From Aquatica leii (lineage: Eukaryota; Arthropoda; Insecta; Coleoptera; Lampyridae), in the NCBI GenBank assembly GCA_035610365.1, contig CM069436.1, positions 56,807,505 to 56,871,504 of the forward strand: a stretch of 64,000 nt of DNA. The letters run 5' to 3'. Positions 43,839 through 56,400 of this stretch are shown here, piece by piece. Position 1 is the stretch's first letter. Each line of letters starts with the position of its first letter. The position numbers were made by a program, and so were the translations under genes. Below the pieces are notes generated by a model that searched no databases, was not told the origin of the DNA, and saw only the letters and a list, made by a program, of their open reading frames with translations.

Positions 43839-45560
43839 GGGCGCCAATCAAGGTCACGATGATCGTAGCTTCCGGACCCCTGATAACCCGAAAGCTCATC
43901 TGGTTGGTTACAACCCCGGAACTTACCTCGAGTTGTAACTATTCTGAAATACACTTAAAAACAAAAATTACGTACGCGGCAGCTGAATGAATAAAAGCTC
44001 TTTACAGTTTAACAATTTAACATTTATTGACTGAATATTAAAAAAAAATAAATAATAAATATCAAACAAATTCGATTAAAAGAAAATAATCAATGAAATA
44101 ATCATAAGCAAGACAAAAAAAAATGAACAATCTGAATACAAAATTAATATATAAAAGAAAAATAATACAAAGAAAAAATGGCGTTAACTCGTTTTTCAAT
44201 ACAACACAATAAAAAAATAAACTTCAAGGCCTTGACCGCATACTTAATTTGTAAACAAATAAAAAAAATAATAAAAATACACAAGTTATAAAATATACGT
44301 CCGAAACTTTGCTTCGAACTAAACGTTCAAACAAATTATATGTTACATTATCTTTTATGCATGAATGAGATTTACTTTTACATACACAAAACAAAATTAA
44401 TTAATTAAATCGAACTTCACGCAAACACCTTCAAGTGTTTCTTGAAATTTTTAACTTTAGCCGTAATTCAATCGGCTCAAATCAAAGCTTTTACTTCATA
44501 TCAATCGCGGTTCACTACACGGTAATACAAATTAGTTAAATACCTTTACTCCAGGTGAACTGCGGGCCACAGTGGTTTCAGAAAGCTACGACTTTAGATT
44601 GAACTCCGGTCGGTCCAGGTGTTTTGTAGTCGAATACAAGCTCGGTAGAACCCCCAAACAATAGAATACCGTCGGAAGAATTATTTCTCAATTTAATTGA
44701 AATCCGCACAAAAGCGAAGACAGGATTTTCACACAACACTTCGAAATTAAATCCAACTCGAAACGTGAGTTTTTATTTTTGGATACCATGAAGTTTCTTA
44801 AACCGTAAAATTACGAATTTGGAAAATTACTATTTTCCCCTCACACCACTCAATTTTCACGACACCATTTATTTAACTTCCGCGGTATTGCATAACGGTA
44901 GGGTAAAACACCCCCAACACTTGACTGCATTCCGGTACTCGGTATTCTTAATCGCGACCAAAGATTGATCCCCAAAAACAAAACTTTACCTCTTTTAACA
45001 CCTCGCATTCCCACTTAATTCAATGAACTTGCGCCGTAAAATCTTTGTAAAAGATAGAACACTAAACGAACTAAATTAACAAAGATGAAAACTATAATTG
45101 GCCACGTGAATTCTGTCACGTAGAACTACGACAGAAACATTTCTCACCAAAAACGCTTACTTCGCTGAATTATCATGTGGTTCGCAATCGCGCTCATAAG
45201 AGAACCCAACATAAACAAAGTATAGATACCAAGAAAAATTGATCAAATTACATTCCAAAAGGAAGTCGTAAATTATCCAGCATTGTTATTTTACTGAGAT
45301 AAACAAGTAAAACGCTAAATCAAAATCAAAACCACGGAACTTAATGTATTCAAAAAAATACCAGTAATAATTGTAAAACAACTTGAAATACCAATAACCT
45401 TAAATCACACGTAATAAAATAACGAGTAAAACGTCTTCGATCTAACATCGAGCTAATCAATCGAAAGAAAAAAAAACAGAAAACCGAAAATTCAGCCAGT
45501 TGAATCTACTTACGGGGTCTTACATAAAAGATCCACTGCTAAAAATTCCAACGCAGGTTA
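43839..45560 (-). repeat. Possible LTR with tRNA-Lys-like primer binding site
   Basis: On the minus strand TGGCGCCC (complement of 43,839-43,846) followed by TAACCG resembles the tRNA-Lys primer binding site TGGCGCCCAACG with one inserted T. The 1.0-1.7 kb at higher coordinates (43,850-45,560) is non-coding with balanced composition and no internal stops-versus-frames pattern, as expected of a long LTR. Neither TG...CA border nor a second copy was found, so this is a suggestion only. The downstream element would be truncated. Confidence 0.35.
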
Positions 45561-47555
45561 CAAACCATGCAAACCATAGAAATCTAGAAGTGATAATTAC
45601 TGCTCGTAATAAATAATGTAATAATAGTTTTATTACCTCCACAAACTAGCCATTACATTGCTGCTTTTTTAATTTAATAATTATAATCTATCATATACTA
45701 GAAATATTTGAAAAAGCTTTCATATAAACCGCGACATTAGAAAAAACTGAGTTGTTCCATTCGATCCAAATGTTTTGTTTAAAGATGACTATTTGCTCTT
45801 TTAAATCAATTAAACATTGGAACGTATAAATCTTAATTGATTTTCCAATGATTCCAGATTTACCTAGTAGATTTTAATCAGATGGCAACGAAACTGTCTC
45901 ACGTCACTCGTCACCCTTATCTTCTTAATCAGATATAGGTACAGCCGTAGATTTTTAAAATAACTTTTAATAATTGGCAACTTTTTAAATTGTGATGAGT
46001 TTTAGTACAAATAAGAACCTAAAAAATATTTTGATCTTAGTTTCACTAAAACTAAAATCTAAATATACAAACAAACAAAACTAAACACATTTCTCAAATA
46101 TCTGAAAAAATCACAAAACGCAAATGATCATTTCAGCATTCAGAACTGTTGACTAGCGCACTCTAAAAAAGAAGCAAAATTACGTAAATTGTTAGTAGCT
46201 TTTAAAAAGAATCAAACTTTAAACAAAAAACCAAAAAAACCGGACCATATGACGTCTCACAATTCTTAATTTCTAGATAATTTTACAGTTATGAAACTAA
46301 TGTACTGGCTGCGTAAACTTAACAGTTTTGAATGTACAAGAAAAAAAATTACACCATTTTGTTTTTTTTTTTGATTTTCCGTTTTCTTATTCACAAAAGA
46401 ACGTTAAACAGTTTCACACACTATCGTCATTACACTCGTTACCGATGCAAAAAAAATTAGTTAAAATCACACATTTTAAAATAAATTAAAATATTAATTT
46501 GTGTTACGTCTATTTTTTAAAATTCAATGTAAATATAGTAAATCTTAACACAGAATTATGACAAACGCAAAATAAAAAAGATAATATAATATAGTTTTAA
46601 TTATTTATAATTATAAACAGAATGGTATTAATTACACAAAATGATGCACATGCATGGTATCTGATATAAAATTACTTAGTAAAATGGTAAACTTTAACAA
46701 GTATTTTAAATTACACTTTGTAAACTTCAGTAAAAGGTAATCTTATTTAAATAAATATATGCAAATGTTAGAATGCTCAACTTTACTTATTATGATGTTA
46801 TAAATTTAAAGTCACGTAACAATTTTTTTTGGTGTCAACAACTTATATTGTACTAGAATAAACTTTTAACAAAAAAAATTATGCCAAATACTAAAACTGT
46901 AAACTGTAATTTAGTTAATACGCTTTTTAGGCTTTGATTTAATTTTTTTTTATTTTTTACATACACAAATGTCAAAGTGAAATTCTCTATTCTCTATTGA
47001 TTTTTTATAAATCATAAATTTTAAAGTATAATTTAAGAAAATGCAAGCTACAGGTGTACAGCTTCACCAAGCTTACAAAAACACTAAGCAGGCGTATTTG
47101 GAGAAACTCGAATCGTACAAAGTATAGTCGGATAATCTTCTATAATTAAAATTGTTTATATGATTAGAAAACTAACAAATTACTAGTACGCAAATGCATA
47201 AACTGTAGTTAAAAAAATGTTTTTACATACAACATGAAGAGTTTAGATCACTGTACGAATAATAATTTTATTAAAATATTATTATTACAACAATGATGAC
47301 TACATATGTTGCGGTTTTTAACAAATCTCTGAAAAAAAAATTTACAAAGCATAAAAATCAACATACTTATTTTGGTACAAATACAACAAATTGTATTATC
47401 CTTTATTATAAAATAACATACAATACGATAATAAACGAACTAGTTTGTTTGGGTTTACAAACAACCATACGGCAAAAACCAAGTTCTACTTCTTGTTTCG
47501 GCTCTCAAAGAGAGACTAGGACCAAGCCTAAAAAGTCTAGATGTTTAACTACGAC
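45560..47555. other. AT-rich, nothing recognised
   Basis: No supported gene. A 28-codon frame at 47,041-47,127 and one at 47,293-47,646 show no family resemblance. Confidence 0.55.
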
Positions 47556-47559
47556 GCAG

Positions 47560-48560
47560 TTTAAGCCGAAAGTCGCTTATAATTATAAACCAAACAACCG
47601 CGAAAGCTTAAAATTTGAAAACAGACAATATGACCGACGTCAATAATTAATTGATCAAAAATACCTGAAGATTTACTTTCATTAGTTTTCCAATTATCTT
47701 TATCTGAATCACTATTATTCACTGTAAACGTCAACCTTTCCACAACTTCATCAACTAAACAATCTGCTTTCCACATTTCTTTACAAAGGTTTTTTTTAAT
47801 ATCATTAGTTTTTCTTGTTACAAGATTCTACATAAATGTAATTAGATTTAGGTTACAATAATAAAGAAACAACCGACATTTTTGATGTAGGAAACTGCAT
47901 AACTAACATTAATGAATCTGTCTTTCACGTTTTAGTTGTGATAATTACATTTGCTTCAAATATTTTCTGTACGATTACATTGAGTTTGAGTTTTGTTTTG
48001 ACTGCTTTATTTTATACAATGAGACCTTTGGGGAATAAATTTAGAATAAATTGCTTTTCCAGCAATTACATAAAATTTGTATGATTCATATCGTCATGGC
48101 AGTCGTCAAATTTAGTTTGCAATTTAAAAATTAGAAAACTGTTTGGTTCATATGAACCACCTTCTTGTACTATAATTTATCGTTGTCTAGTTTGATCACA
48201 TGGTTCTTCTTTAAGCAGCCAACACTACGTATGACGGATGAATTGTAACTGGTTCTCTATTATCGCTTTTAGCGTCACTCTTTCTCAATTTTCTGAAATA
48301 TCGTAAACGCTAACCTACAATATTGTTTTGTTTCATTAAAAGTTTACGTTTATTACACTATTTTTTGTAAACAAAACTTAAGTTTTGACTAATACTTTCG
48401 CAGGTACTTGATGTTCGACTGTATAAATTTTGTACGCCGATCTTAAAATACCTTAATCATTCAACTTAATTTTGTTGACAACACTAGTTTGACATTTTAT
48501 TTTTTTAAACTTTTCAAGAATAAATCTCCAGAAATACCAGATTCTTTACGAATTTTATAA
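47560..48560 (-). pseudogene. IS630/Tc1-like DDE transposase remnant
   Basis: On the minus strand, 48,167-48,090 reads 'GGSYEPNSFLIFKLQTKFDD' followed by 'CHDDMNHTNFM' and 'LLEKQFILNLFPKGLIV'. This matches the insect transposase segment HAGGExGFVPNALLxFKSxxKSGDYHDDMNxxNFxKWxxEKLxPNLPPxSVVVxDNA. The C-terminus at 47,800-47,650 reads 'EMWKADCLVDEVVERLTFTV' then an acidic tail (compare ExxWxxDxxxDxxxxxFIINVxDDSSD). Upstream 48,420 shows 'YKIYTVEHQVPAKVLV' (compare FYxVxKxVPTLxKLL). The expected VIDNASYH motif is lost and there are many stops. A heavily decayed copy. Confidence 0.68.
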
Positions 48561-48564
48561 AAAA

Positions 48565-49330
48565 AACTCAAGGGTTTCCTAGATGAACCACCAAGTTTAA
48601 AAGCTTTGTAAATTTAATATATCCATTGACCAGCCAATTTTTGTTTATCAAAGAAATCAATAAAAATACGAATGTTTTATGCTTGGGAATGAACAATTTT
48701 GTGGGTCTTCCATCGATTAAAACTTTAATAAAAAAAAATATTTTAACTATTTTTTATTACAATTACAAAATTAAAAATAATTCGAATCTAAAAATACTTA
48801 CTGTTGTAAAAGTTAATCAAAACAGATTGTTATAAAACAGAACAAGTTTGTACATAAACAAAACAAAAATTCAAATATAAAATAAAAAGTAATATGAAAC
48901 GCCAAAATAACAATGCAAGTAGAATCCAAAATGTCGAAAAAATTAATAGAGAAATGTTTACGATTCTAACACTTGTTCAGGCAATGTAACTTTGCGCGCC
49001 ACTCAAATGACAAGAAATCAAATATTTTAGTAAGAATTTGTAATATCTTGTTATTTTCTGTAGAATTCCTTAAAAATGATAACCGCATCATTACCATAAA
49101 AAAAAAAGATAATTAATTCTTATATTAACTTTCAAACTTATAAGCAATTTTCTATGAATTTGGGATTACCGTACACCATAGGACTCATTTTTATATTATC
49201 CATCGTTAACTATAGAATGAATTTTCTATTATTTACAAACATTAGATTTAATTAAAATGCACTTAAAAGTATAGAAATACTTGGAAAATGTTGTTTTAAC
49301 AATTAGTTTAAGTTTGTACATCATAGCAAA
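48565..49330. other. AT-rich, nothing recognised
   Basis: No supported feature; might include the end of the piggyBac copy that starts at 49,331. Confidence 0.5.
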
Positions 49331-49740
49331 AATGTCACAAAAAGGTTTGACAGGCGCACTAATTGCGATTCTAGTAAATTTTACGAAAGACGACGTAGAC
49401 GTCAGTTACGATGATGGTGATAAAGAAAAAGAAAACCACGTTCTATGTTAGTGAAAGCGAAAATATTATAGACGATGACGATAAACGTAGTGGTTTACCA
49501 AATTTGTTAGTTGCAACAATAAAAGATGGCACGGAGTGAAGCAGCAAACCTCTTTCTACAAAACGAGTTTGAACAAGCAATATAATCAAATAGAAAAAAT
49601 GAAGAGATTTTGCTGACGGGAAAAACTTTTTAAAATCTTATAGATGCGTTTTTTTATTTATAACCGACTATATAATTGACCTAAGCGTATAAACACAATA
49701 TACAAATAAATAAGCAGAAAAAGTTTTGTGATTGCATTGA
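49331..49740 (+). pseudogene. piggyBac transposase, N-terminal fragment
   Basis: The ATG at 49,331 opens 'MSQKGLTGALIAIL' followed by an acidic stretch ('DDVDVSYDDGDKEKE'), the usual piggyBac N-terminus (MSxxxLTxxEIxxxL...DDEx). After a frameshift near 49,435 come 'IKDGTE', 'PLSTKRV' and 'SNI' (family KDGTxWxxxPxxxxRxxxxNI), then 'LFITDYIIDL' and 'TNKxAEKV' (family LFFxDEIIxxIVxxTNxYAE) at 49,650-49,725. The catalytic domain does not follow on this strand; a minus-strand C-terminal half lies 375 bp away (50,115-51,010). Confidence 0.7.
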
Positions 49741-49744
49741 GATT

Positions 49745-50110
49745 CGTGTTTTTTTGGTTTATGGTTAACTGTAGGTTACATAAGAGTTAACTACATTAAT
49801 TACAATGTTTTGTGGATATTATCATATGGACCTTCAATTTTTAGAGTAGTTTTCAGTAGATTAAAATTTTCTAAATACGTTTTAATAGTTCTATCATTTA
49901 TTCAGGAAAAAATACTTTTTATATAGCAAACATTTAAAAAACCTATTTTGTAAATACATAATGAAACATAAAATTAAGAAACAAAAATAGTAAAGAAAAC
50001 AATGTACCATAAACAATGTTTACGTAAAAGTCAACATATAAAAACTTAACAGTTCATTGGCACATTGAAAAAACGTTTTGGTAATCCGAAATATTAAAAA
50101 TTCAAATAGC
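49745..50110. other. AT-rich spacer between opposed piggyBac pieces
   Basis: No coding motif seen. If the two piggyBac pieces come from one element, an inversion end lies here. Confidence 0.45.
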
Positions 50111-50114
50111 ATCA

Positions 50115-51010
50115 ATGTTGATGACGTACTCAGCACATAGCCGTTTTAAATGTTTCAGACGCATAAATTTATTGCAAGACTAGCAACTATATTTTGTTCT
50201 TCTATTCTGCTTGCTAGAGTAGTAATAACACCGCCTATATGTAACAGTTCTTGATAGAATATTTTCTATAATAGATCCCAAAAGATTTTGTATTGTTAGT
50301 CGACGCTTGATATGCGCTTTAACCAGTTTGAATCTAAGTTCAAATAATGTCTTTTTGGATTTTTTTTCTTTATTGCATTAATCAAATACGAATTTATGTT
50401 AGCAATTGCTTCAAAGAATATAACCATTGGCCAACGACGATTAATTCGTGCGAAGTTTTATGTTTCACAAAACGTGTCCACTATATCTACTCCGCACTTA
50501 GTTTTATTATAGTCAATTATAATTTCTAGCTTACCTGTCTCAATATCCATAGCAGAATGACTTGTTTTTTTATTGGCGTATACAAAACCATAGTAGATTT
50601 TTCTTAAAAAAACAAACATAGTTGTCCTTCATCATCGTTTCATCGTTATTTCGCTAAGAATTTGCGGTTTATTTTTTCAGAGGGTACTTACCATTATCGT
50701 CAGTTGGTAATCCGTCAGGAGGTTTTTGGCAAGAGGAATACTAGTGAAGTGAAGTAAGAAATTATCCATTGTCAAGTTTTTTTTTCAATCCCAAATGTAC
50801 TCACAAAATCCATGTTAGATGCATTTATTTTGTATGGTCCTTGCGGTTGTTGGTCGTTGTATATTTTTAGCGTGCAAGTATAAAATATCTTTGCATCTGC
50901 TAAAGATTATATTTTTATACTATAACGATTCGGTTTGCTTGGTATATAAACTCTAAATCTACACCCTTTTCAAAAAGTCAAGAGCATTTCGTCAACTATG
51001 GTGTATTGGG
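50115..51010 (-). pseudogene. piggyBac transposase, catalytic and C-terminal part
   Basis: Reading the minus strand from 51,005: 'YTIVDEMLLTF' (first catalytic D, family xxVDExMxxFxGR), 'CRFRVYIPSKPNRYSIKI' (family xxxYxPxKPxKxGIK), then at about 50,770 'LTMDNFLLHFTSIPLAKNLL' (second D, family xxxDNxFTSxPLAxxLL). At 50,530 comes 'LEIIIDYNKTKCGVDIVDTF' (DYNxxMGGVDxxDxx; third D), then 'INRRWPMVIFFEAIANINSY'. The Cys-rich zinc-binding end 'RRCYYYSSKQNRRTKYSC' and 'CNKFMRLKHLKRLC' runs to 50,120. All three catalytic Asp residues are visible but frames shift several times and stops occur. Clear dead copy. Confidence 0.9.
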
Positions 51011-51014
51011 ATTT

Positions 51015-52235
51015 AAAAAAAAACTGGCGTGGTCATCACACGACTTTCTTATAAGGAATGATGACGGAATGTCTATGGTAATGAGTATGCACAAATTATG
51101 AAGCTGGCAACAGCGCTAAAATAATAAAATGTACATAAGTGAAGTTGGTGATTATCAAGGGGATTGATTAGAAGGTTAAGTTAGAAAATTATGTTATGTT
51201 ATGAAGATGTTTAAACAATAAAGTATTTAAGTTATATATAATGAAGTATTAATACAAAATAATGAAATAGAAAGAAACAGTTTACATATTTTTTAAGGTT
51301 ATGTTGTCATAAAATCACTTTAAAGTAATATGTACACGTTTGTATTGAGTTTCTATCATGCTATAATTTTTTTGAAATGTGTCTCCTCGATTTCATTAAG
51401 ATATAACTGAAATATGGCAAATTGAACTTATCTTGTCATATTGAATAACCCCTATATATTTGTGCCCCTCAATAAAAAAATTGTTGCGGGCAGGATTCGA
51501 ACCTATATTATATTTGTGAATTTATTTTAAATTATAAATAAAATATCTCATACTGTTAATGTTAAAAAAAAAATTTTAAATCAATCGTTAAAAAGTATTA
51601 TCTCTATAAGAAACTGTAAAAATAATTCGAATTATTTACATACGTACAAATTTATATAAGAAAAATTGTTAAAAATGGTGGATACACCTACTTCCGGTTT
51701 TTTTATCAGACCCAACGTTTGATAAAACCGAGAGAATATGAAAAGCCAGCTCCATACCAAATTTTAAATTTTTTTGTGAAAAATACATATTTTTGATTCA
51801 GGAGACTTTGAAACGTTTGTGTTATTTTAAAAACAATATGTAACACATTTTTTAAAATTGTGTATTATTGATGTTAAACCCAAAAATTCAGCGGTCTTAG
51901 ACTTTAGTATTAAAATTTTCATTTTTGTTTGAAAGATTTACAAAATTAATTTTATTTTGCAATTATATATTATTTATTAATGCAAACACGGCCGTGCGAT
52001 TTATAATGTAATTACAGTTATTTTAGTTCGTTTTCTTATAAGTAATATATTTTTACAGTTTGTGCACGTAAAAAACTTTCGTTTTGTGAATATTAGTTTC
52101 TCTCACAGTTTTGTAATGGCACTCATAATTTTTAGAAGGTATATGCTGTTAATATAAGAAACAACTTTTTCCAACATCAGTAAAAAACAGCTCCTATATC
52201 ATAGTAGGTTTTTTATCCCACAAGTTTCTCTTTTT
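51015..52235. other. AT-rich, nothing recognised
   Basis: No gene supported. It holds a tRNA T-arm-like word at 51,490-51,500, listed under rejected observations. Confidence 0.55.
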
Positions 52236-52239
52236 ACCG

Positions 52240-52620
52240 CAGTTAAGTGATTATAATTTTAATGAAATGTAATACGGTTTCCAAAATTTCTTCGGGATTT
52301 GAAATTATTGGTTTTAGCTTCAACAGGTACATCAATCTGCATAAATTCATGTTCATCATCACTCTTGTGCACTGAAACATCCTGTTCACTTTTAGAACGA
52401 TGAGTCTCAATTTCTCAATTATCACTTTTCAAGTTGGATCATCACTATCTTCTGGGTTACCTTCTATGTCAGTAGCACATTCTTCCTAGAGACGTAATAG
52501 CCTCTCTTGTTCTTTTTCGTAGCGCCAAGCAGCTATTTTTATTTGTAATCTGTAAGACGATAAACTCTAATGATTCTAATAATTCATCAATAGTTTCATG
52601 CTTTTTCTAAATGCGATTTA
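52240..52620 (-). pseudogene. Unrecognised coding-like segment with acidic linker
   Basis: Minus-strand frames with balanced codon-like composition read 'AAWRYEKEQERLLRL', 'EECATDIEGNPEDSDDPT' and, in a shifted frame, 'SKSEQDVSVHKSDDEHEFMQ'. The charged, Asp/Glu/Ser-rich character resembles N-terminal linkers of piggyBac-type transposases, and the orientation matches the catalytic piece at 50,115-51,010. However, 1.2 kb without recognisable sequence separates them. No family is assigned. Confidence 0.3.
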
Positions 52621-52624
52621 TCCA

Positions 52625-53020
52625 AATTTTACTATACAATGCATTTTAGCTTACCAGCAATTTGTCCAAAACTACTTACATAAACACTAACGTTTGTATC
52701 TGACACCAAAAAATTTAATACATAAACAACAATCCAACTTATCTAGCAATCACTTCAAAACTAAAGTCAGAGTGTTACTGTAGGAAGCTACTAAGACGTA
52801 CCCCAGAGTTTTTTAAACGATATGTACTTTAAATCTTAGTGTTGAAAACACTTATAGGATACTTGATTTAGAGGTTCATGTAACGAAACGATTAAACAAA
52901 ACTGGAACTTGCGGTGATGCCCAATTTCACTTCATTTTTTGTATTTTTCGGATGCAGTGATTGTTATTATTAAACAAGATATTTCTTATGATTCGCTTTA
53001 TGTTTTAAAAATATAATAAA
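52625..53020. other. No recognised feature
   Basis: Nothing that I can support. Confidence 0.5.
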
Positions 53021-53021
53021 G

Positions 53022-53415
53022 CTTAATTTCACTCAGCAGTAATAAAAAATAAGTATAGTAATTGCAGAATTAGATCCGAGCGAGCTCCCACTTTGTACGC
53101 TGCAAAAACGGTACAATATAGATGAAAATTTTACATAAACAATTTATTGAGTCTTAATTTCACTCAGCAGTAATAAAAAATAATTATAATAATTGCAAAA
53201 TTAGATCCGCGGGAGCTCCCGCTTGGTACGCTGCAAAAACGGTACAATATAGATGAAAATTTTACATAAAAAATTTATTGAGTCCTAATTTCACTCAGCA
53301 GTAATAAAAAATAATTATAATAATTGCAAAATTAGATCCGCGGGAGCTCCCGCTTAGTACGCTGCAAAAACGATACAAAATAGATAAAAATTTTACATAA
53401 AAAATTTATTGAGCA
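53022..53415. repeat. 131-bp tandem repeat, three copies
   Basis: 'cttaatttcactcagcagta' (or with one C for T) begins at 53,022, 53,153 and 53,284, giving an exact 131-bp period. The third copy ends near 53,405-53,415 at 'tttattgag'. Copies 2 and 3 are nearly identical, and copy 1 differs slightly more. Each unit contains the 14-bp palindrome GCGGGAGCTCCCGC (GAGCGAGCTCCCAC in copy 1), a GC-rich hairpin in otherwise AT-rich sequence. No CTGANGA/GAAA hammerhead boxes are present on either strand. Satellite-like. Confidence 0.85.
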
Positions 53416-53419
53416 CAAA

Positions 53420-56400
53420 AGTTACTACAAAAAAGTCCATGATAGTGTATAATTATAATTAATAGTTTAAGAGTAAAAGCATTTTAATATAATCTGTTAC
53501 GGTAATTTTCATTACGTACGCCTTTGTTGTTACGGTTGAAATCTTCGTTAGGTGCGCCTATGGATTTTCGACGTGAAATCAGATTCGAGTTTTGACACGC
53601 GCTAACTATGCTTTGCGCATTAGATGTCAATTGATAGAAAGTCGTGACATGTGAAATATGTAAATGGCCTGTAACTAGTAAAAAGATTAATATATCCGTT
53701 ACCATCGGGGAAATAATGGAAAACCATTTATAATTATTTAATTTCCTAGTTTCGTTACGACGTTACGGGGTAAGCTAAAGCCATCTTTTAATATAAACTC
53801 GTTTGTAACTCGTTTTCCTTTTGACAGCCATTTTGCGTACCTTCCTGTTCTCAATGTTAGATTCTCGATAAATGGATATCGTAACTATTATTAACTAAGG
53901 CATCACGTTGCCGGACTCGAGCGCTAGCAGAAGGCAAGTTCACGCCTTGCATTTGGGGTCTTCGAAGGCGTTCTGGGCCAACTTATACTACACGTGGATG
54001 ACACGACGTTAATCATATTAATAATCACCTATTTTCGATTCTCACTACATACAGTAATCGATACACGTTTTATTTACTTTTGAGATATATTTCATGAATT
54101 ATTTAATATAAAATTGTTTTTAGCTAAACGATCTTTGTGAGTTGGGGAGTGTGACACGATTCGTATTAACCTTTTATTGCAGGCCACTGAAGAAGAAAAA
54201 CGTTTTTCTTCCGGCAAGTGGGTACTGGAGTTCGGTGAGTGCTTTGAATTTACTTTACATATCGTGGTCACGTGCAATTACTCACGAACTGTGGGATTTC
54301 AATTTAACGTTAATAACTAAGTATAACGCGTAGCTACCATTAGGGTATTTAACTTCAATGAAATAAATGTTTCGCATATTGTATGTAGTAGAAAAATATA
54401 TACCTCGGTTGTTTATAATTATGTGTGGTGGGTTGCCGATGTTGTAGGCATCGAAATCTTACTTTTTCTTGTTTCTATAATTCTCTAAATTGAATATTCT
54501 GAATGCAAACGTTAATACCGTTATAATTATTTAATGTAACTTTTTCTAGTCTTTAATAACTCCAACTGTGGGGTGTAATGACTGTTACTTAATACAAATT
54601 CAACTGTGATAACTGTTATTGATAGACTGAGGGCGATTAAAGTTGTTAATTCTTTTTTTGTGTGCTTATTTTTTTTCTCCTACGAACCAGTTATAGCTAC
54701 TCGAACAGCTGAGTAGAAGGATTACGAATCTTCGAATTGTTACAAGTTCTACCCCATTCTGTTGTGAGCAGACAGGAGTATGACTTTGGGATAGGCTCTG
54801 GCGCCCTGAAACATCTTTTATACCTATATATATATATATTTTTTTTTTGAACCTACCCCCTCTTCGACTATTGAGAGTTTGGCCGTGCAAGGTTCGTAAT
54901 ACCGAAAAACTTGTAACAAATGTAAGACATTTTTGTGCAACTTTTCACACCTGTATCTTCTAAACTATTAAAGTTAATGGTATCCTTCTGCTGGCATTTT
55001 TATAGTTTTTTTGTCTTTTATAAAAATGTTTATGTGCAGCTTTCCTCTACCTAGCACCAGTAACGATTTAGTTTTGTCGTCTTTTTAAAAATTGTGTCTA
55101 GAGAAAATTTTACATTTATCCGAATTTTCTCAACCGTATCTAAGCCAGCAGAAAATGACAGTCAGTAGATGTGATCTAAATTTGTTGACCTTTCCTCGCG
55201 TAACATGCTTGTGAGCTCAATATTATTATTTGAGCTTTACGAAGGTGACTTTTTGCCTTGCAAATATTTTTTGTCAAATAAAGTTCGACGTTTTGAGATT
55301 TTGTTGCTTGTTTTGTGTTTCTTACCGTAAATCACTTGGAAAAGACAACCTAAGCATTACCAACACAGCCCAAATACTCATTTGTAATCATTTTGCAGTA
55401 AACCATTACATATTACCAAAGCTATAAATAGGAAGCAACAAGCAGGAGTGTTTGGATTTAGAGTTTTTAATACTAATGCAATGCCGAGCACAATTTCTGT
55501 TCTTCTTGGAGAGATAAAGAACAAACAAATTGAACTATAAAAATCGAAAAAATTAATGACGCCAGCCTATTTACATGCCATGATGTTTATCAAGTGCATA
55601 GATTTAAGATAACGCGATCGGGTTTCTCTTTAGATATGTTACTGGAAGCTGTTTTATCAACGCGCAGCATTTCTTTATAATGAACGGTGGACAAATGTTA
55701 AATACAAACAATTGGTGAATTATCATACGACTCTACTCTCGTTTAATATGTACCTAGAATACTGGTTTTTTGTGTTTTTTTATTATTTATGTATGCATTC
55801 TTATTTTTGAAAATTGTAATAAACCTTATTTATTATATTACGTAGGTAAAATTGTGTTTGTTTTCAACACTTTCCGATAATTGCAAGATTTGCGATATCT
55901 GTGAATTTTTTATAAATTTTATTAGTCTAAAATAAAGAAGATATTTTTTAGATTTAGACAGTTAGTTTAGTAAAAATATTACAAACTATTTTTTACTTTT
56001 TTTCACACTTGTTATATACTAAATACAGTTCTCTCGGTTAACAAGCTTAATAATTTTTAATTTAATCATTCGTAAAAACATGTAGAATAAAGAATATGCA
56101 AGAAAACTTATAAAGTGAATTAAAAAACACTGATTTAAAATTTAAGAAATTTTTTAATAATCAAACTAAAAAAAACTTAATCGGGGTAACAATGTATAAA
56201 GTTTCTTAATACTGATCTGCATATATTGTGTACATATCTATGAAATGTAATTCTTAATGATGCCTTCTTGTTTACACCTTTTCTGCTATTATAACTATAT
56301 AAAACACACAAAACTATTATGTCTTATGTAATTAATTAAAACTGAAAAAACAAAAACAAATATAAAAAACCACTTTAAAACTTGAAAAACACGACTAAAA

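Noticed and set aside
51480..51510. GGATTCGAACC word resembling a tRNA T-arm on the minus strand
   Set aside because: Only the T-loop and one side of an acceptor-like segment can be matched. The D-arm, anticodon arm and a consistent acceptor stem are missing in the following AT-rich sequence.
53022..53415. Tandem repeat considered as a CRISPR array or a second retrozyme
   Set aside because: Whole 131-bp units repeat without spacers, and neither strand has the CTGANGA and GAAA boxes of a hammerhead.
54165..54240. 'ggccactgaagaagaaaaac' resembling a PLE hammerhead end
   Set aside because: CTGAAGA is present but the hairpin that follows is only an A/T foldback and no GAAA box with a compatible stem I is found.
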